NCBI GenBank assembly: GCA_034440635.1
Contig: JAOTON010001136.1
Location: 62,001 to 126,000 of the forward strand
Length of the DNA stretch: 64,000 bases
Direction: 5' to 3'
Source: Lepas anatifera
Lineage: Eukaryota > Arthropoda > Thecostraca > Lepadidae
In this document: in pieces, positions 45,146 through 57,360 of the stretch
How positions within the stretch are numbered: the stretch's first letter is position 1
Layout of the letters: every line of letters begins with the position of its first letter
Program-made: the position numbers and the translations under genes
Notes under the pieces: generated by a model
Told to the model about the DNA's origin: nothing
Database searches by the model: none
Seen by the model: the letters and a program-made list of their open reading frames with translations, nothing else

Positions 45146-46405
45146 GCACCGTCTCTCCCCTACCCCATCAAGGAATACGACTAGTTCCACCGTCTCCCCC
45201 TACCCCATCAAGGAATACGACTACTTCCACCGTCTCCCCTACCCCATCAAGGAATACGAATAGTTCCACCGTCTCCCCTATCCCATCAAGGAATACTGGT
45301 TCCACCGTCTCTCCCCTACCCTATCAAGGAATACGACTAGTTCCACCGTCTCCCCTACCCCATCAAGGAATACGACTAGTTCCACCGTCTCCCCCTACCC
45401 CATCAAGGAATACGACTAGTTCCACCGTCTCCCCTACCCCATCAAGGAATATGACTAGTTCCACCGTCTCCCCCTACCCCATCAAGGAATACGACTAGTT
45501 CCACCGTCTTCCCCTACCCCATCAAGGAATGCGACTAGTTCCACCGTCTCCCCGTACCCCATCAAGGAATACGACTAGTTCCACCGTCTCTCCTACCCCA
45601 TCAAGGAATACTGGTTCCACCGTCTCCCCTACCCCATGAAGGAATACGACTAGTTCCACCGTCTCCCCTACCCCATCAAGGAATACTGGTTCCACCGTCT
45701 CCCCCTACCCCATCAAGGAATACGACTAGTTCCACCGTCTCTCCTACCCCATCAAGGAATACTGGTTCCACCGTCTCCCCCTACCCCATCAAGGAATACG
45801 ACTAGTTCCACCGTCTCTCCTACCCCATCAAGGAATACTGGTTCCACCGTCTCCCCTACCCCATCAAGGAATACGACTAGTTCCACCGTCTCTCCTACCC
45901 CATCAAGGAATACTGGTTCCACCGTCTCCCCCTACCCCATCAAGGAATACGACTAGTTCCACCGTCTTCCCCATACCCCATCAAGGAATACTGGTTCCAC
46001 CGTCTCCCCGTACCCCATCAAGGAATACTGGTTCCACCGTCTCTCCTACCCCATCAAGGAATACTGGTTCCACCGTCTCCCCTACCCCATCAAGGAATAC
46101 GACTAGTTCCACCGTCTCTCCTACCCCATCAAGGAATACTGGTTCCACCGTCTCCCCTACCCCATCAAGGAATACGACTAGTTCCACCGTCTCCCCATAC
46201 CCCATCAAGGAATACTGGTTCCACCGTCTCCCCCTACCTCATCAAGGAATACTGGTTCCACCGTCTCTCCTACCCCATCAAGGAATACTGGTTCCACCGT
46301 CTCCCCCTACCCCATCAAGGAATACGACTAGTTCCACCGTCTCCCCCTACCCCATCAAGGAATACGACTAGTTGCACTGTATCTCCCCTACCCCATCAAG
46401 GATTC
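45146..46405. repeat. Minisatellite, about 35 units in two length variants
   Basis: The unit is TTCCACCGTCTCCCCTACCC followed by CATCAAGGAATAC and then either GACTAG (long form) or TGG (short form), 34-41 bp. The left third is nearly all long form; from about 45590 the forms mostly alternate long-short, with short-short runs near 46000 and 46230. The minus-strand reading ELVVFLDGVGETVEPVFLDG is a by-product and is broken by length changes. Confidence 0.95.
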
Positions 46406-48252
46406 AGGTACGACTTCCCGGTTCTGGTTGAGAAAAACCATGTTGGTAAGTGGTATTGAAGGCGCTGGGTAGCTTTATGTGTACTGAACTCGTTCTTTTC
46501 GTTTCTTAGTGTAGGCGAGGTACTAGCATTGGGTACCATCGACTGTCATTGCCTAGCTTGTGGTGGCTTTCTCTAACTTTTTGATCCAGGCTTGACGTTA
46601 TATGTATGTACGTGCTGTGAGTTGACGGCACGGCCAGGTATTTAAAGCCCCACTTCACCATGCTTGTGTTTGAACCACGAACCAGTGGAGAAGCTTGTTT
46701 TTCATGAGTCGGCGCTTTCTCAGTTTTCGCCCCCCTCCAAGACGTACCAGACGGCTCGTTAATCACACAAGAATCACGTTTCGTTATATGTTTCCTGCAG
46801 GTGAAACTACTTGTGACGCGTCCAGGTACTATTTATCGAGCCTTTGATCCATGATACAGTAAAGGAGTAAAATTTTGATTTGTTGGAACTTAATCCGGGA
46901 AATGATTTAACAAGTTATTTGTGTTTTCTGTGAGGGAAGCGATTCAAGCGTTAGTTTTAAGCAGAAAATTGTATCCCTTCTTATGCCTTACTGTTTTTGT
47001 TCTTTATTTTTGGGATGGCTGGCGGGACGTTTTGCCGCCCTAATTGGGGTTACTAGTAGTTCAATGCTGCGGCCGAGCTACCAAAACGACATAACGTAGC
47101 AAGTGATCACTGCCAAATGCATAGATATATCGCTCTCTTAGGCCATTCTTAGCTCAAAAGTCTCAAAAGCACGTGTAATGCCTTTGAGCACACCTTTGCC
47201 TTTTAGACACTTGTGATGAAAAATTCATCATTGAATTTTTCTCCATAATCCATGCCTTGGTGTTGGTGCATAAGTTTTTGGAAATTGGTACTTGCTAAGT
47301 CTTGGTGGTTGTAAAAAGTGGTATGCCATTTTTTCCTTTCTTATAGATGCAATTTCTTACATTTTCGAAGGTTTTATTAGTGGGAGGAATATAACAGGAA
47401 CATGTACAAAAAAACCTAATCTCTCATTCACTGCTCGTAATTCGTTTCTTTGTCTTCACACAGCTAACTCCACCATTTCGATCCATCAATCAAAGACAGT
47501 CTAACACAACGGAATTCTCAGATCAACCTTCTACTTACTTTCCCCACTACTTCGCATACTAATGAAAGATACGGGCATTGCTCGGTCGAGGCGGTAACAT
47601 ACACATAAATCGCGCCACACCACTCACTGGCTTTCTACAACCTTAAACATTTAGTAACAATTAATGAAAGACATCGAGTGCTGATTACAGATTCGGCCGC
47701 CGCTCCGCCAGTCGTCGACGTTCAGCGTGAGACATCAGCGGGGGTAGCTTCGTCGGACCCGCCGCCGGCCGCCGCTCTCCTCGCTAATGGCCGCCCACTT
47801 TCGCCGGCTGCCGGCAGCGCAGGCGCCCGCCGCTGTCCGGTGAACCTGTCCAGCCCGCCGACGGCTGCTTTGTCGCCGGCGATCTCGTGCTGGTACAGCG
47901 GGCTTGGGCAACAGCCGGGCGTCGCCCTGGCTTTTCTCCGGTCGCCGGCGGGCACCGCCCGGCGAGAGTGAAAGTGTGAGCGTGTGTGTGTGTGTGTGTG
48001 TGCGGTGACTGGCGTCGGCCGGTGCGCCGCTCCGGTGGCTTTCTCTGCGATCAGCTGACGCGGCGCCTCGGCCGACTGGGATGGGGAGAAACTCGACTGA
48101 TGGACCACTCGTGCACGACCAAGCGTGGCGCCGGCGCGACGCGAGCCGGCCGTCGCAACAACAACAACAACAAAACCTGACAATGTGTACCTGACGACGT
48201 GTCTCGTCACTGGGAGTGGTGTGTGCTGGGCTGCAGTTACAGTCGACACCGC
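46406..48252. other. Intergenic and 3'-UTR region of the minus-strand gene
   Basis: 47700-48250 is GC-rich and probably 3' UTR of the minus-strand gene ending at 48253. It includes (GT)n at 47983-48002 and (CAA)n at 48160-48174. A minus-strand AATAAA lies at 47378-47373. Frames in the GC-rich part (47678-47971 plus, 47722-48249 minus) lack domains. Confidence 0.35.
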
Positions 48253-51200
48253 TCAGAATGTGGCCAGCATGGGATCGGCGGCGTCAGCGGCGGCGGCGGC
48301 CGCGTCCAGGCGCGCCTGCTTGTCGCGGTGCCGCTTCAGCGCGCGCCGCTTGTCCTGCAGCACACGCTTTTTCACGTGGCTGGTGGTGCTGTCGGCCCGG
48401 CTGTCCGCCTGCACGTCGTTGGTGATCTCCGACAGGATGTCCTGGATGTTGGCGGCGGCGGCGCGTGGCTCGGTGGGAGCGCGCACGCTATCGCGACGCG
48501 TTTGTTCCCCGCTCATGCCGTCGGTCTTCCGGCGCCGCCACCCTGTAGGAGTCCTCCGATCCGTGCGCGAACTCGGCAAAGTCGCGGAAGTTTTCGAAGA
48601 TGTTGGGCGGCGGGCGGCGGTCGGAGTGAGCGGGCCGGTGTGGCGACAGGTGGTTGTCCGGCTGACGGTGCGCGTCCACGAACGTGCCTCCGCGCAGGAT
48701 GACGTAGTCTCCCGAACCCAGCAGGCTGTTGCGCTCCTCAGAGACGGCCGAGAAGTCGCGGAAGAACTGGGGCCGCGAGGTGGTGGGCGGCGGCGGCGGC
48801 GGGGGCGGCAGCGACAGGTGGTCGTCGAAGGGAGGCCGGTAGGGCACGGGGCTGAGCGGCAGCTGGTAGGGCCGCTCCTCCTGGCGCTGGTAGGGCGCGC
48901 CCCGGCCGTGGCCGTGGTCGCGGCGCGGCTGCCGCGGCGGCCCCCAGCCGGACGGGCTGAACTGGCGGCTGTGGACGTCCCGGCGCCGTCGCCGTCTGAC
49001 CGCCGGCTGAAACACGGCACACAGGGTCGGCCGGGCTGGCCGGCGGGCGGGGGCAGACTGGCGACCGGACACGGCCGGCGCCGACGGTGGGATTCTCGCG
49101 TGGGATCGCTGCAACTCTGTCTGAAACGGAGGAGAGAGGGAAGCCGTCACTACAAGTCCAGCAGAAGTCGCTGTCTTAATGTGACAGGGGCAGTGCGATT
49201 AGAGTCGCTCGCCGAGGGTCCTCTCATTAGCGTCCCAGTGTCGTGCTGTTGTCGCGTGACCCGGCGCCGTTTCTCCCGTTTGGAGCAGTGATGAACGGCG
49301 CCGGGTCCCACCTGACGGCCGGCAGTTTCTCCGCGCCGGCGCGGCGGCGTCACACTCTTACTTTTAACCCAGCCGGGACAACGCCGGCGCGTCACGACCC
49401 GGTGCATCCGGACACGGGCCATTGCCGGCAGGCCAGTGGAGCGGAACGCCGCAGTGCTGCAAGGCGCGCCCTCCCCACTCCCTCAACACCACACTCAGCA
49501 TCGCCAGGGCGCAGCTCTCGCGCTGAGATTCGCCCTTCCCAATGTGAAATAATTGAATTTGAATTTGAATATGATTGAATTTTCCCGGTTGCCTGGCTCA
49601 GTAAACATGAATATTTGGAAGCTAATGGCGTTCTTTATTTCATGAAGCCCTTGAAAATTCCCCCTCGTCCCCGTGTTTTGCAAGGCAGAGCCAATATTTT
49701 CATCTCCCCCGAAGGCTCCAATTATTTTATTCATATCCTTATGATAAGAGGTTTATCTGGCACAAGCTAAATCTACGTAGTTCCGTCCTGTGTGATGCAA
49801 ATATTGAAGTACCTACTGCTCACTGGTTCAAAATGGCAAAGACCAACTTATAATACTGATATAGAGCGTACTTACATGCGATAGTATCAACCATTTGAGT
49901 TGTTTCTTACCTAAAATATGGCGGATGGAGTTATTTTAGCGGGCATCTAGCTGCGGTCCTGCAACATAGGGGCACATTACACTGGGCTAGGATCGCATTC
50001 GAGATACACAGAAGCCCTGCGACCAGCACCGTACGAAACCGCTCTCTTCCTACCAAATGCTCACGAAAAGTGGAAGCGCCATTCATTCGGCAATACTCTG
50101 GTTTGAATCACGGTTGACTACACATGAAAGTGAAACACCTCAGGCTAAAATGCTAGACACGCATGTCGTCATTTCATTAACTGAACACTTGTTTGCCTGC
50201 TGTCAGACTGGAAATGCTTGTGACATATCTCCAAATCGTGGCCGATTTCTCCATCGGCGGGTGAAAAAGCGGCCCGTTTGCGTCCGGAGCGTTGCGTGCG
50301 GCCGTGCCGGTACTGCGCGCGCACACAGTCACTGCGTGCCGCTCTGGCGGCGGCGGAGAACCGCGCCGCCCGCAGAGAGAGCTGCGTGTAAGGGTCGGTC
50401 TCGACGCGGCCCCCGCGCCTGAGCACTGACGCGTCGTTTACGACAGTGTGGCAGGGACGCTTCCGCGACAGCCCGGCCGCCGCTACAGAGTCGGCGCCAG
50501 AAACTGTGTTGTCTCCGGAATCAGGGTGCAGGGCACTTCAACGTGTTTGGCTTTCTTGCTGGGGTCCGAGGACTCTGTTTTGGTCTAGTTTTATTGAGCA
50601 TGTGTGTAGGTCGCTGTTGGTATTTAAATACCGTAATTAGACTATGGAATTTTCAAGGCTTGCGTATAAGTTCGCAACAGAAGGTAAAATACATTATAAA
50701 CCGAAAACAGCTATGGTTTCATCGATCTTGTGACCCAGCATCTGATAATCCCTTTAGTCTGAAACGGTACGCTGTGCCAAATGCCTCTGTGTTGAATCTC
50801 TCTTCTTATGCTCGCGTGTTCGGAAAGCGTGTCTGTAATACATAGTGAGACGTTTTCGTACGTGGTGGAGTGAGAGCCGTCATGAGGCGTGCAAAACTCC
50901 ATGCCTGATTGGGCGATACAAGTTTGTGGGGAATCAATTGCTGTGTCGCGGCATGTCGGTGTCTCACATTTAAACGCCATCGGGACATGTTCGCCAATTT
51001 CGGAAATTACTCCCGTTTTGAACGAACCGGGGCTACCCGCACATTGCACTTTTGAACAGTCAGTTTTGGAGAGTTCATCTCTGCAAGCTGAGAAGGTTGG
51101 GCTCACCGCTGCCAACGGCGCCAGTTCCACTCACTTGTGCGTAGCTGACGCTGTCCGGGGTGTCCTGGCGCACCTGGAACGTGGACGCCGGAAACTGGAT

Positions 51201-54200
51201 CGGAATCACCTCGATGTTGTTGACTGCCGGAACACGCGTGGTCAGCGATGGGCGCCGTGCCGCAGAGCCACGGCGACCTGAAACAAAACGACTGACTGGT
51301 CAGAGCCTCGGGCTCTCCCACAAGAGAAGGAAACGTTCAAACTCTAGATGATGGGGATAACTGATATAGTTCTCCTTATTTTCCAGAATTACGAACGTTG
51401 GGTAAGTGTGAACGCTGCACGTTAAAGCCGTATACCTACAGGGTGGAAATGGCCACTTTGGTAATCGGTTCTGTGCTAGACGTTCGCCATGCTACATCTG
51501 TAGGTAGGTATGGTTTCATGGAGCAAAACAATAGTCTTGCCGCTTTGAACAATGGGGCTTGCGGTGAACTTCTGGTCTTGGGGCACATTTTGTGTTTCTA
51601 ATCACGATAAGGGAGCAATAATTGGCGAGAAAATAGCCGAAGACTGCCAAACCGAGTGTGTACAGATTCAATTCCAGAGAGCTGTACAATGCCAAATTAT
51701 AACACAGATGAAATGAGCATGTACCCAGTAAAATAAAATAGTCTAGGGATATTACAGTCGGCTCCTTGTTGCCTTTGCGTCCCTTCCTCCTCTCCCTCCC
51801 TCTCAGCTCGTCAGTCCTCTACTTGGCACTTGCCTTCCGAGTCGGAGCGGTCGAAGCTGTCCCCGAAGCCACCCAGGCTGCCGATGCTGGGGAAGCCGGG
51901 CGGCATCTCGAAGAAGCCGGCTTCTCCCGTGTTGGGCGCATCTGCGGAACGCGTGGACAGTCACGCCAGCTGTTGATAGCTGCTTTGTTTCGCATAAAAC
52001 ACGGAAATGGGATATATTTATCGTAAAAATGTGGTGTAAAATATGATATTGATTTTTGTTTCGGCATTTTATTTTAGTCCGTTTTGTAATGTAGCACGTT
52101 TGGATTGCTATAGTCCATTTTATAGCGGAGATTAAAACTCAGTTTTTTTTCGTTGGTACCCAAGCGCGTCGTCGCCGCTGTATCTGAGGGCTTTGATAAT
52201 AATTCAATCCCCTTCACTGGTAACGGGGGTCCTGGCTCCACACCTTTTGCCACCCAGAGTATTTCCCAAATGATAACATGCCCTGAAATAATCGAAAATA
52301 TCGAACTAAACAAAGACAGAGATGTCGTCTTTTGAGATGATCTGCGGTTGCAGTACATACAGCTAAACCTTGCGCTGTGAATTCTGGACGACTGAGCGAT
52401 TAGAAATGGGCACATTGGTACCCATCGCCGAGTCTGCCCTCTCGCCACCGAATCTGTGATTATGCTCCTGCTGGTAAGTTCTCACCTTTTTACGATAGAT
52501 GTTTGTCTGAGCAAATGCTGTGCGGAAAATTGTACAGTGACGAATTATTATGCGTGCCTAATATTAATTTTTTTACTAGTGTCAAATATTTCTCCCCATT
52601 ATTTGGCCAATGGAAAAACACCAGCAAATTTCCGAACTAGTGCAAGTATCTAGTGCTACTAAAGTATGGATGTTTTGTGTGCGTAAATTCCACGTTATGT
52701 TGCCATTGGGTTTCCGTCATCGGCGTCTTCGCCCTGGTGTGGCTCTCCCCGTGTTAGACTCTGGTGCGGCATCCTCACCCACATCGCGACGGCTCCGGTT
52801 CGGCCTCTTGTTTCCTAAGAAGGTGCGGCGTATCTGGCTGAAGAAGGCGGCGGGGAAGCCTCCGTTCTCGGGCACGAACCCTTTGCTGGGAGGCCGTGCC
52901 TGCTGGCGCCGCTGAGGCGGACGCGGCGGCTCCCTGTGGAAGTTCTGCTGCGGCGGGAACTCCTCACGGCGGAAATCTTCCTGGTGAAACTCCTGGGGTG
53001 GCTCGTGGTGCTCCTGCCGGTTCTCATGCTCGAACTGATGATCTTGCTGTAAGGGCTCGTGTTCGTCTTGTCGAGCCTGGAAGCCGTGCAGAGGCCGGAA
53101 GTCCGACTGCGGCTGGAACTGGTGCTGAGTCTGGAACGGCTGCTGCGGCTGGTCGGCGGGCACGCTGATGCCGACGGAGGGTCCGGGCGCCCTCTGCAGC
53201 CGGCTGTTGGCCCGCATCAGCGGCTCCAGGCTGCTGGGCAGTCGGCCGCTGTAGGGCGCCGTCAGCATCTGACGCAGCTCCTCCGAGATCTGCCGCTTCT
53301 GCCGCCGCCGGCCACCTGCAAACGGCCTGCAGCCCTCAGCCCCCCGCTCCTCGGGACGGCGGCGCCTCGCCCTACATCACAGACACGCTGCCATCCTCCT
53401 CCGAGTGGTAACGGGGCCCGCACTGCTCTTGCTTTCCGTGGCGACAGGCTAATCACAGCATGGTTCCAATTACTGGGCGTGGAGGTCGCTGTGCTTTCTG
53501 GCTGTCAGATCTATCAACGTGTAAGGAATGCTGGGTAATACCAGACTGTTAGTGTTACCATACCTGTTGGGCTATAACCTATTTTGCCATGTTGCGATAA
53601 AAACCTGTGGCCCTCCGACCCGCCATGGGGAACCAGTTCTCTGACGGCGTCGTAGTTCACTAAAACTGACAGACCTTGCGGCCCTGCCCGTGTCTGTCCC
53701 CCGCGTGGTGAGAGCAGGTGGAGGATGCTGATGCTTCTGGGCAGTCATTTTGTCGTGTAGGAAATCTCTCCGACGCATCGAAACGGCACTTCCTCGGTTC
53801 CTCGTTTGCATTAATCCACTAGGTTTATGTGTGACTGCTTTACTTCGTTGCTCTATCCTAAAAAGTGATTTGTTTTGTTCTTTCTCACATATTTCCCCGG
53901 GCCTCAGACCATGCTGATCCTTACTTGGAACACATTGCACCCACATTCCCCACCATTCACCCATGCACAGAGAAGTCCCCTGCCGAGCGTGCGGTACGGC
54001 CTCACCTGGCAGCGGGGAGCCGGCGCCGAATCTGGGCAGCTCCTGTGCGAACCCGCCGCTGGACTGGCGCACTGGGCGGATGATCTCGCGCGGCTGCTCG
54101 GCCACCTGGCTCAGTTCAGCCGGCTCCTGGGGCCTGCAGAGACGGCGGTACTGCCGTCAGAACCGGGGCAACGCCGGGCTCCTGCTCACCTCGAGGGGAG

Positions 54201-56329
54201 CCGGAGGGGGTCAGATTTCTGGGAAGCTGAGTCAATGGTGGATGGCCACATGGTATTGGTGGAAAACAACAATTATGCTCATGTCGGAACACGGCACTGT
54301 TGCCCGCCTTTGTAAGAGTTGAGCTAGCAACTCCGTGATAGGTGAATGGTGAATTTTTGTATCTTTCAGTTGCAGGGGAAGGACGTGTTTTTGGTGCTCT
54401 TGAGTCAAAATGCCCGTTCTAATTCAAAACTAGATAAAATAATATGGTTTGGTATGATGCATTTTTGGCTACATGATGTGCTAATTTTCATTCACCGGGA
54501 ACCGTCTGTGGCGCAAGCCGAGAAATATATCACTTTTGGCCTTCTATGGTCCTTTGGCTGCTTATTTTTCTTTTTGATTTTTAATCGTGTCTCACGTGTT
54601 TTTGTGAGCGAACTAAAGAAAAAAGTTTCTGGGGCGGGAAGATTTAAATGTACCAAGAATGCAATATTTTGGAGGAGAAGTGACGAAAAGTTCTGTGAAT
54701 CCAAGAAAATAATTAAGGACTAGAGATAAAAACGTGGTTTGCGACCAGTACTTAAGTCTGGAAATCAAAACTGTCTTCAGCAAGGTGGAGATGCAGACGC
54801 GTCCAGCTATTTATTCCCGCACATAGGTAGGTACTGTATTTAAGTTCTCTGTGCACAGCCATTTTAGCCAGCTCTAAATAGCAACAATAAGTGGATCAAT
54901 AACAAATCTGGATCGCGGTAGGCAAGAAATGATTCTGCGAGCAATTAGTAGATCATTAGAAAAGAAACTGAGCACAAATATCAGTTCCAGTTTGTTGGTG
55001 CCATCACCATGTTGCAGGGGCGGGTATCTGCAGTAAGTTAACCATAGGCAGTAGTTCGTGCAGTACTCACACGAGCACCTCCAGGTCGCGGGCGGTCTCG
55101 TCGTTCTGGTGGTGTGTGCTGAGCGGCAGTCGGACCGGCTTGACTCGGATGCGGCGTCGTGGTACCGCCGGAACTGCGGCACGTGGTCAGCTGACGTCAT
55201 CGGTACCACAAACACCGACACTTAACACAGCACAGTCAGCGGCAGCGGGTGGTACCGCCGGAACTGCGGCACGTGGTCAGCTGACGTCATCGGTACCACA
55301 AACACCAACACTGAACACAGCACAGTCAGCGGCAGCGGGTGGTACCGCCGGAACTGCGGCACGTGATCAGCTGACGTCATCGGTACCACAAACACCGACA
55401 CTGAACACAGCACAGCACTGTCAACAGCAGCACCCGAGAGTTGCATTACCCTTCTGACCTCAATCACCTGAGGTTGGTCAATTTCAATGCAGATGCGATC
55501 AAGCTTGATTCGATGGAAAACGAACCAAACGGGAATGACGAATGGGTGGTGGGTGCTGGCTGATCATGAAATATCTTTTTCAATATAAAGAAAATACGAG
55601 TGCACCAATATGAGCACACGATTTGCTTGCGTACCTCCAAAGAACGATGCTTATTGCTTAGGTGGGCTGCCGATCCATGTCGCTCGATTCGGCTGAATGA
55701 GTTTGGCCTTTAGGACAGCGTCAGTTTATTGTTTACTAGTGCTATATGATTGGCTGGGTCATACACCAATAAAAGCTCCAGCCAGTTATTTATGATATAC
55801 AATTCCGGGAACGAAATCAGGCGATAAAGGGACTCAGTGTATTTGGCCAACACCTAGGCCAAGTTACCCGCGGACGCTTGTCTTGATATATGCACAACTT
55901 ATTTCCCCACCTTTTCGATTTTAACCTGGGCTCAACAATAAATTTATTGGGATGTAGATGAACAGTCTGAACAGTCGAAATAAAATGAATAACGTAAAAT
56001 CAAAAAATAAAATGAAATAAGGTAGCGTGGCTAAGAAGAAAACAGACATTGTCTTGGACTGCTGCCAATAGCTTTGCGATATTTGTAACAGTTTTCTATA
56101 ATATTTTAACGCTCAAGTTTTTTTAATAAATTTTTCACTCAAGTTTCTTGTCACCGGTGCGAGATCCTGGATAGCTGTTGCGCCTGTCGCACTGGAACTA
56201 CACTCTAAGCCAACGCGATTTGAGTGGCGGGTTCCATCTGAAACCGTCTCCTCTGGGGCGGGGTCTAGTCGATGACTTACCGGCGGCGGCGGCCACCACC
56301 AGCGCCAGGAGAACTACAGAAGACCTCAT
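48253..56329 (-). CDS. Secreted low-complexity protein, unknown family, about 611 aa, 8 exons
   Basis: Exons I can join by phase: 56329-56281, 55173-55071, 54133-54006, 53315-52779, 51941-51834, 51277-51135, 49120 to about 48542, and about 48441-48253. Exon 1 encodes only MRSSVVLLALVVAAAA, a signal peptide, so the product is exported. Exon 4 opens with RRRQKR at residues 96-101, a furin-type site, and continues as a Gln/His/Glu/Arg-rich stretch to about 240. Exons 5-6 are Gly/Phe- then Val/Pro-rich. Exon 7 has six Arg in a row, poly-Pro and GSGDYVILRGGTFVDAH near residue 498. The last part is a basic helix ending ADPMLATF. The intron after exon 5 has a GC donor (AG|GCAAGT). A short first exon holding just the signal peptide is common in arthropod cuticle and secreted-protein genes. 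I do not recognise a domain. Exon 4 could instead end at its own TGA (about 52717). Confidence 0.72.
48442..48541 (-). other. Frame change in last exon: short intron or frameshift
   Basis: The exon 7 frame meets TAG at 48490-48488, while a coding-like frame continues one base over to 48253. Removing 48541-48442 as a 100-nt intron (AGG|GTGGCG donor, CATCCAG|GAC acceptor) joins them in phase, but both sites and the pyrimidine tract are weak. A 1-base assembly or real indel between about 48490 and 48560 is the alternative. A true stop at 48490 would shorten the protein to 566 aa. Confidence 0.4.
49121..51134 (-). other. Intron 6 of the secreted-protein gene, with a GC-rich core
   Basis: Bounded by AA|GTGAGT at 51134 and CCGTTTCAG at 49121. 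Inside, 50260-50425 is GC-rich with an acceptor-like GTGCTCAG|GCG (exon start 50420); in the incoming phase it gives 28 codons and a stop, so it could only be a rare alternative last exon. Frame 49243-49578 has no domain. Confidence 0.4.
54136..55070 (-). other. Intron 2 of the secreted-protein gene
   Basis: Runs from donor GTGAGT at 55070 to acceptor TCTCTGCAG at 54134. AT-rich, no nested gene seen. Confidence 0.6.
55161..55430. repeat. Three tandem 90-bp repeats spanning the exon 2 acceptor
   Basis: GGTACCGCCGGAACTGCGGC recurs at 55161, 55251 and 55341, a 90-bp period with a few substitutions. On the minus strand each unit contains GTGCCGCAG followed by TTCCGGCGGTACC, i.e. a copy of the splice acceptor and first bases of exon 2. 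Only the last copy (exon start 55173) leads into an open frame; from the others the phase-1 frame meets TGA. Confidence 0.9.
55431..56274 (-). other. Intron 1 remainder of the secreted-protein gene
   Basis: AT-rich intron sequence between the donor GTAAGT (56280-56275) and the triplicated acceptor. No gene or known repeat. Confidence 0.5.
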
Positions 56330-56349
56330 CGCCGCCGACTGCCAGGCAC

Positions 56350-56385
56350 GTGTCTGCGCCGACCCGTCGCCGACGACGCTTTATA
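56350..56385 (-). promoter_or_regulatory. TATA box and start region of the secreted-protein gene
   Basis: TATAAA on the minus strand at 56385-56380, about 30 bp before a CAGACAC start-like motif near 56355 and about 50 bp before the ATG at 56329. The implied 5' UTR is only about 25 nt. A strong TATA with a short leader fits a highly expressed, tissue-specific secreted protein. Upstream DNA to about 56530 is GC-rich. Confidence 0.65.
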
Positions 56386-56529
56386 CGTAGTGCACAGTTT
56401 CTCCGCGGCACACATGAGCGGCGAGCAGGCGAGAGCCCGCGACTGGAGCGCGGCCGGGCTGCTAGATCTGGCAGAGCCCGGCTCCCGCCGCGGCTCGCCA
56501 CTCTGCCATTCGGCCCCGGCTGCACGTGC

Positions 56530-57000
56530 TTCCGAGCCTCCCAAGGGGAGTGAGAGCAAGATGGGCATACGCTCGGCTCGGATGGGAAGCTCCTGACTCG
56601 TATCTGAACACCGATACGGCTTCAAAGTGTCATTCTTCGTCATCTTCACCGAATGTTGCACCGACTGTCTTCGTGGGGTTTGTCTGTCAATTTAGTGACG
56701 GCACCTGAGTAGTTTCATGAGGTATTTTCAGGTTCGAGAAATCAGTTCCTGGTGCCTTGATGATGGTATGGATCTTTTCGAGGAATTGACAAGACATCGA
56801 ACGACTTTCACTGTTTTGATATGCCATTTTTAAAGTACTGGGATACACTGGGTAAATTATCCGGCCTAGTTGCCATGCGTGGTCATTTGACCGTATACGC
56901 ATTTTCCGCCCCTACTCGATGTGTGATCAAATGTTTACACAATCAAATCTGGTACCAGACATTTTTGAACATCGGAGCCCAGGCTGTCAAGTTACATCCG
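56530..57000. other. No recognised feature
   Basis: Upstream flank of the minus-strand gene. Short open frames without domains. Confidence 0.4.
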
Positions 57001-57360
57001 CCCCGCCCCGGTAGCTCAGTTGGTAGAGCGTTGGGCTCCGGCCCGCTGCTCAGAAGCATGCAGTGGCAGTGCATGTCCAGGCTTGGGATCGGTTCCCCTG
57101 AGACGCTCCGGCGCTCACTAGTTTACCCGACGTACAGGTCGGCTGGCAACTGACTGGTGAGAGGGTGGCCTGAGCGGGGCGGCCGTCCCTGTGCCTTGTG
57201 GGACGCTAAACTTTGGCTTCTAAATTAACCCTCCATTGAAGGAGTTCCTCGTTCGGGTGGTGGGGTCGGGGTCTCCGTGACAAGTCCCTTGATGACTTTA
57301 GTGAGACTCCGACTCCAGCAGCCTTACCAGGAACAACTTGAACAAAATTTATAAAAAAAT
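57001..57360 (+). mobile_element. tRNA-derived SINE
   Basis: CCCGGTAGCTCAGTTGGTAG at 57004 is a perfect tRNA-like 5' part with pol III A box TAGCTCAGTTGG. GGATCGGTTCC near 57087 is a B-box match (9 of 11). The A-to-B distance is longer than in a tRNA, as in a diverged SINE head with an insertion. A body of about 200 bp follows, ending in the A-rich AACAAAATTTATAAAAAAAT at about 57360. Confidence 0.65.

Noticed and set aside
45981..46208. Repeat protein frame ETVELVVFLDGVG on the minus strand
   Set aside because: Comes from the minisatellite; units of differing length break the frame elsewhere in the array.
48125..49291. 388-codon plus-strand frame over the last exons of the minus gene
   Set aside because: It is the complementary strand of GC-rich exon 7/8 and 3' UTR. 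The minus frame joins upstream exons in phase and the plus frame has no partner exon.
50330..50420. Extra exon of the secreted-protein gene at 50420
   Set aside because: The acceptor is present, but the incoming phase gives 28 codons and a stop, and the exon at 49120 also fits phase 0 with a better pyrimidine tract.
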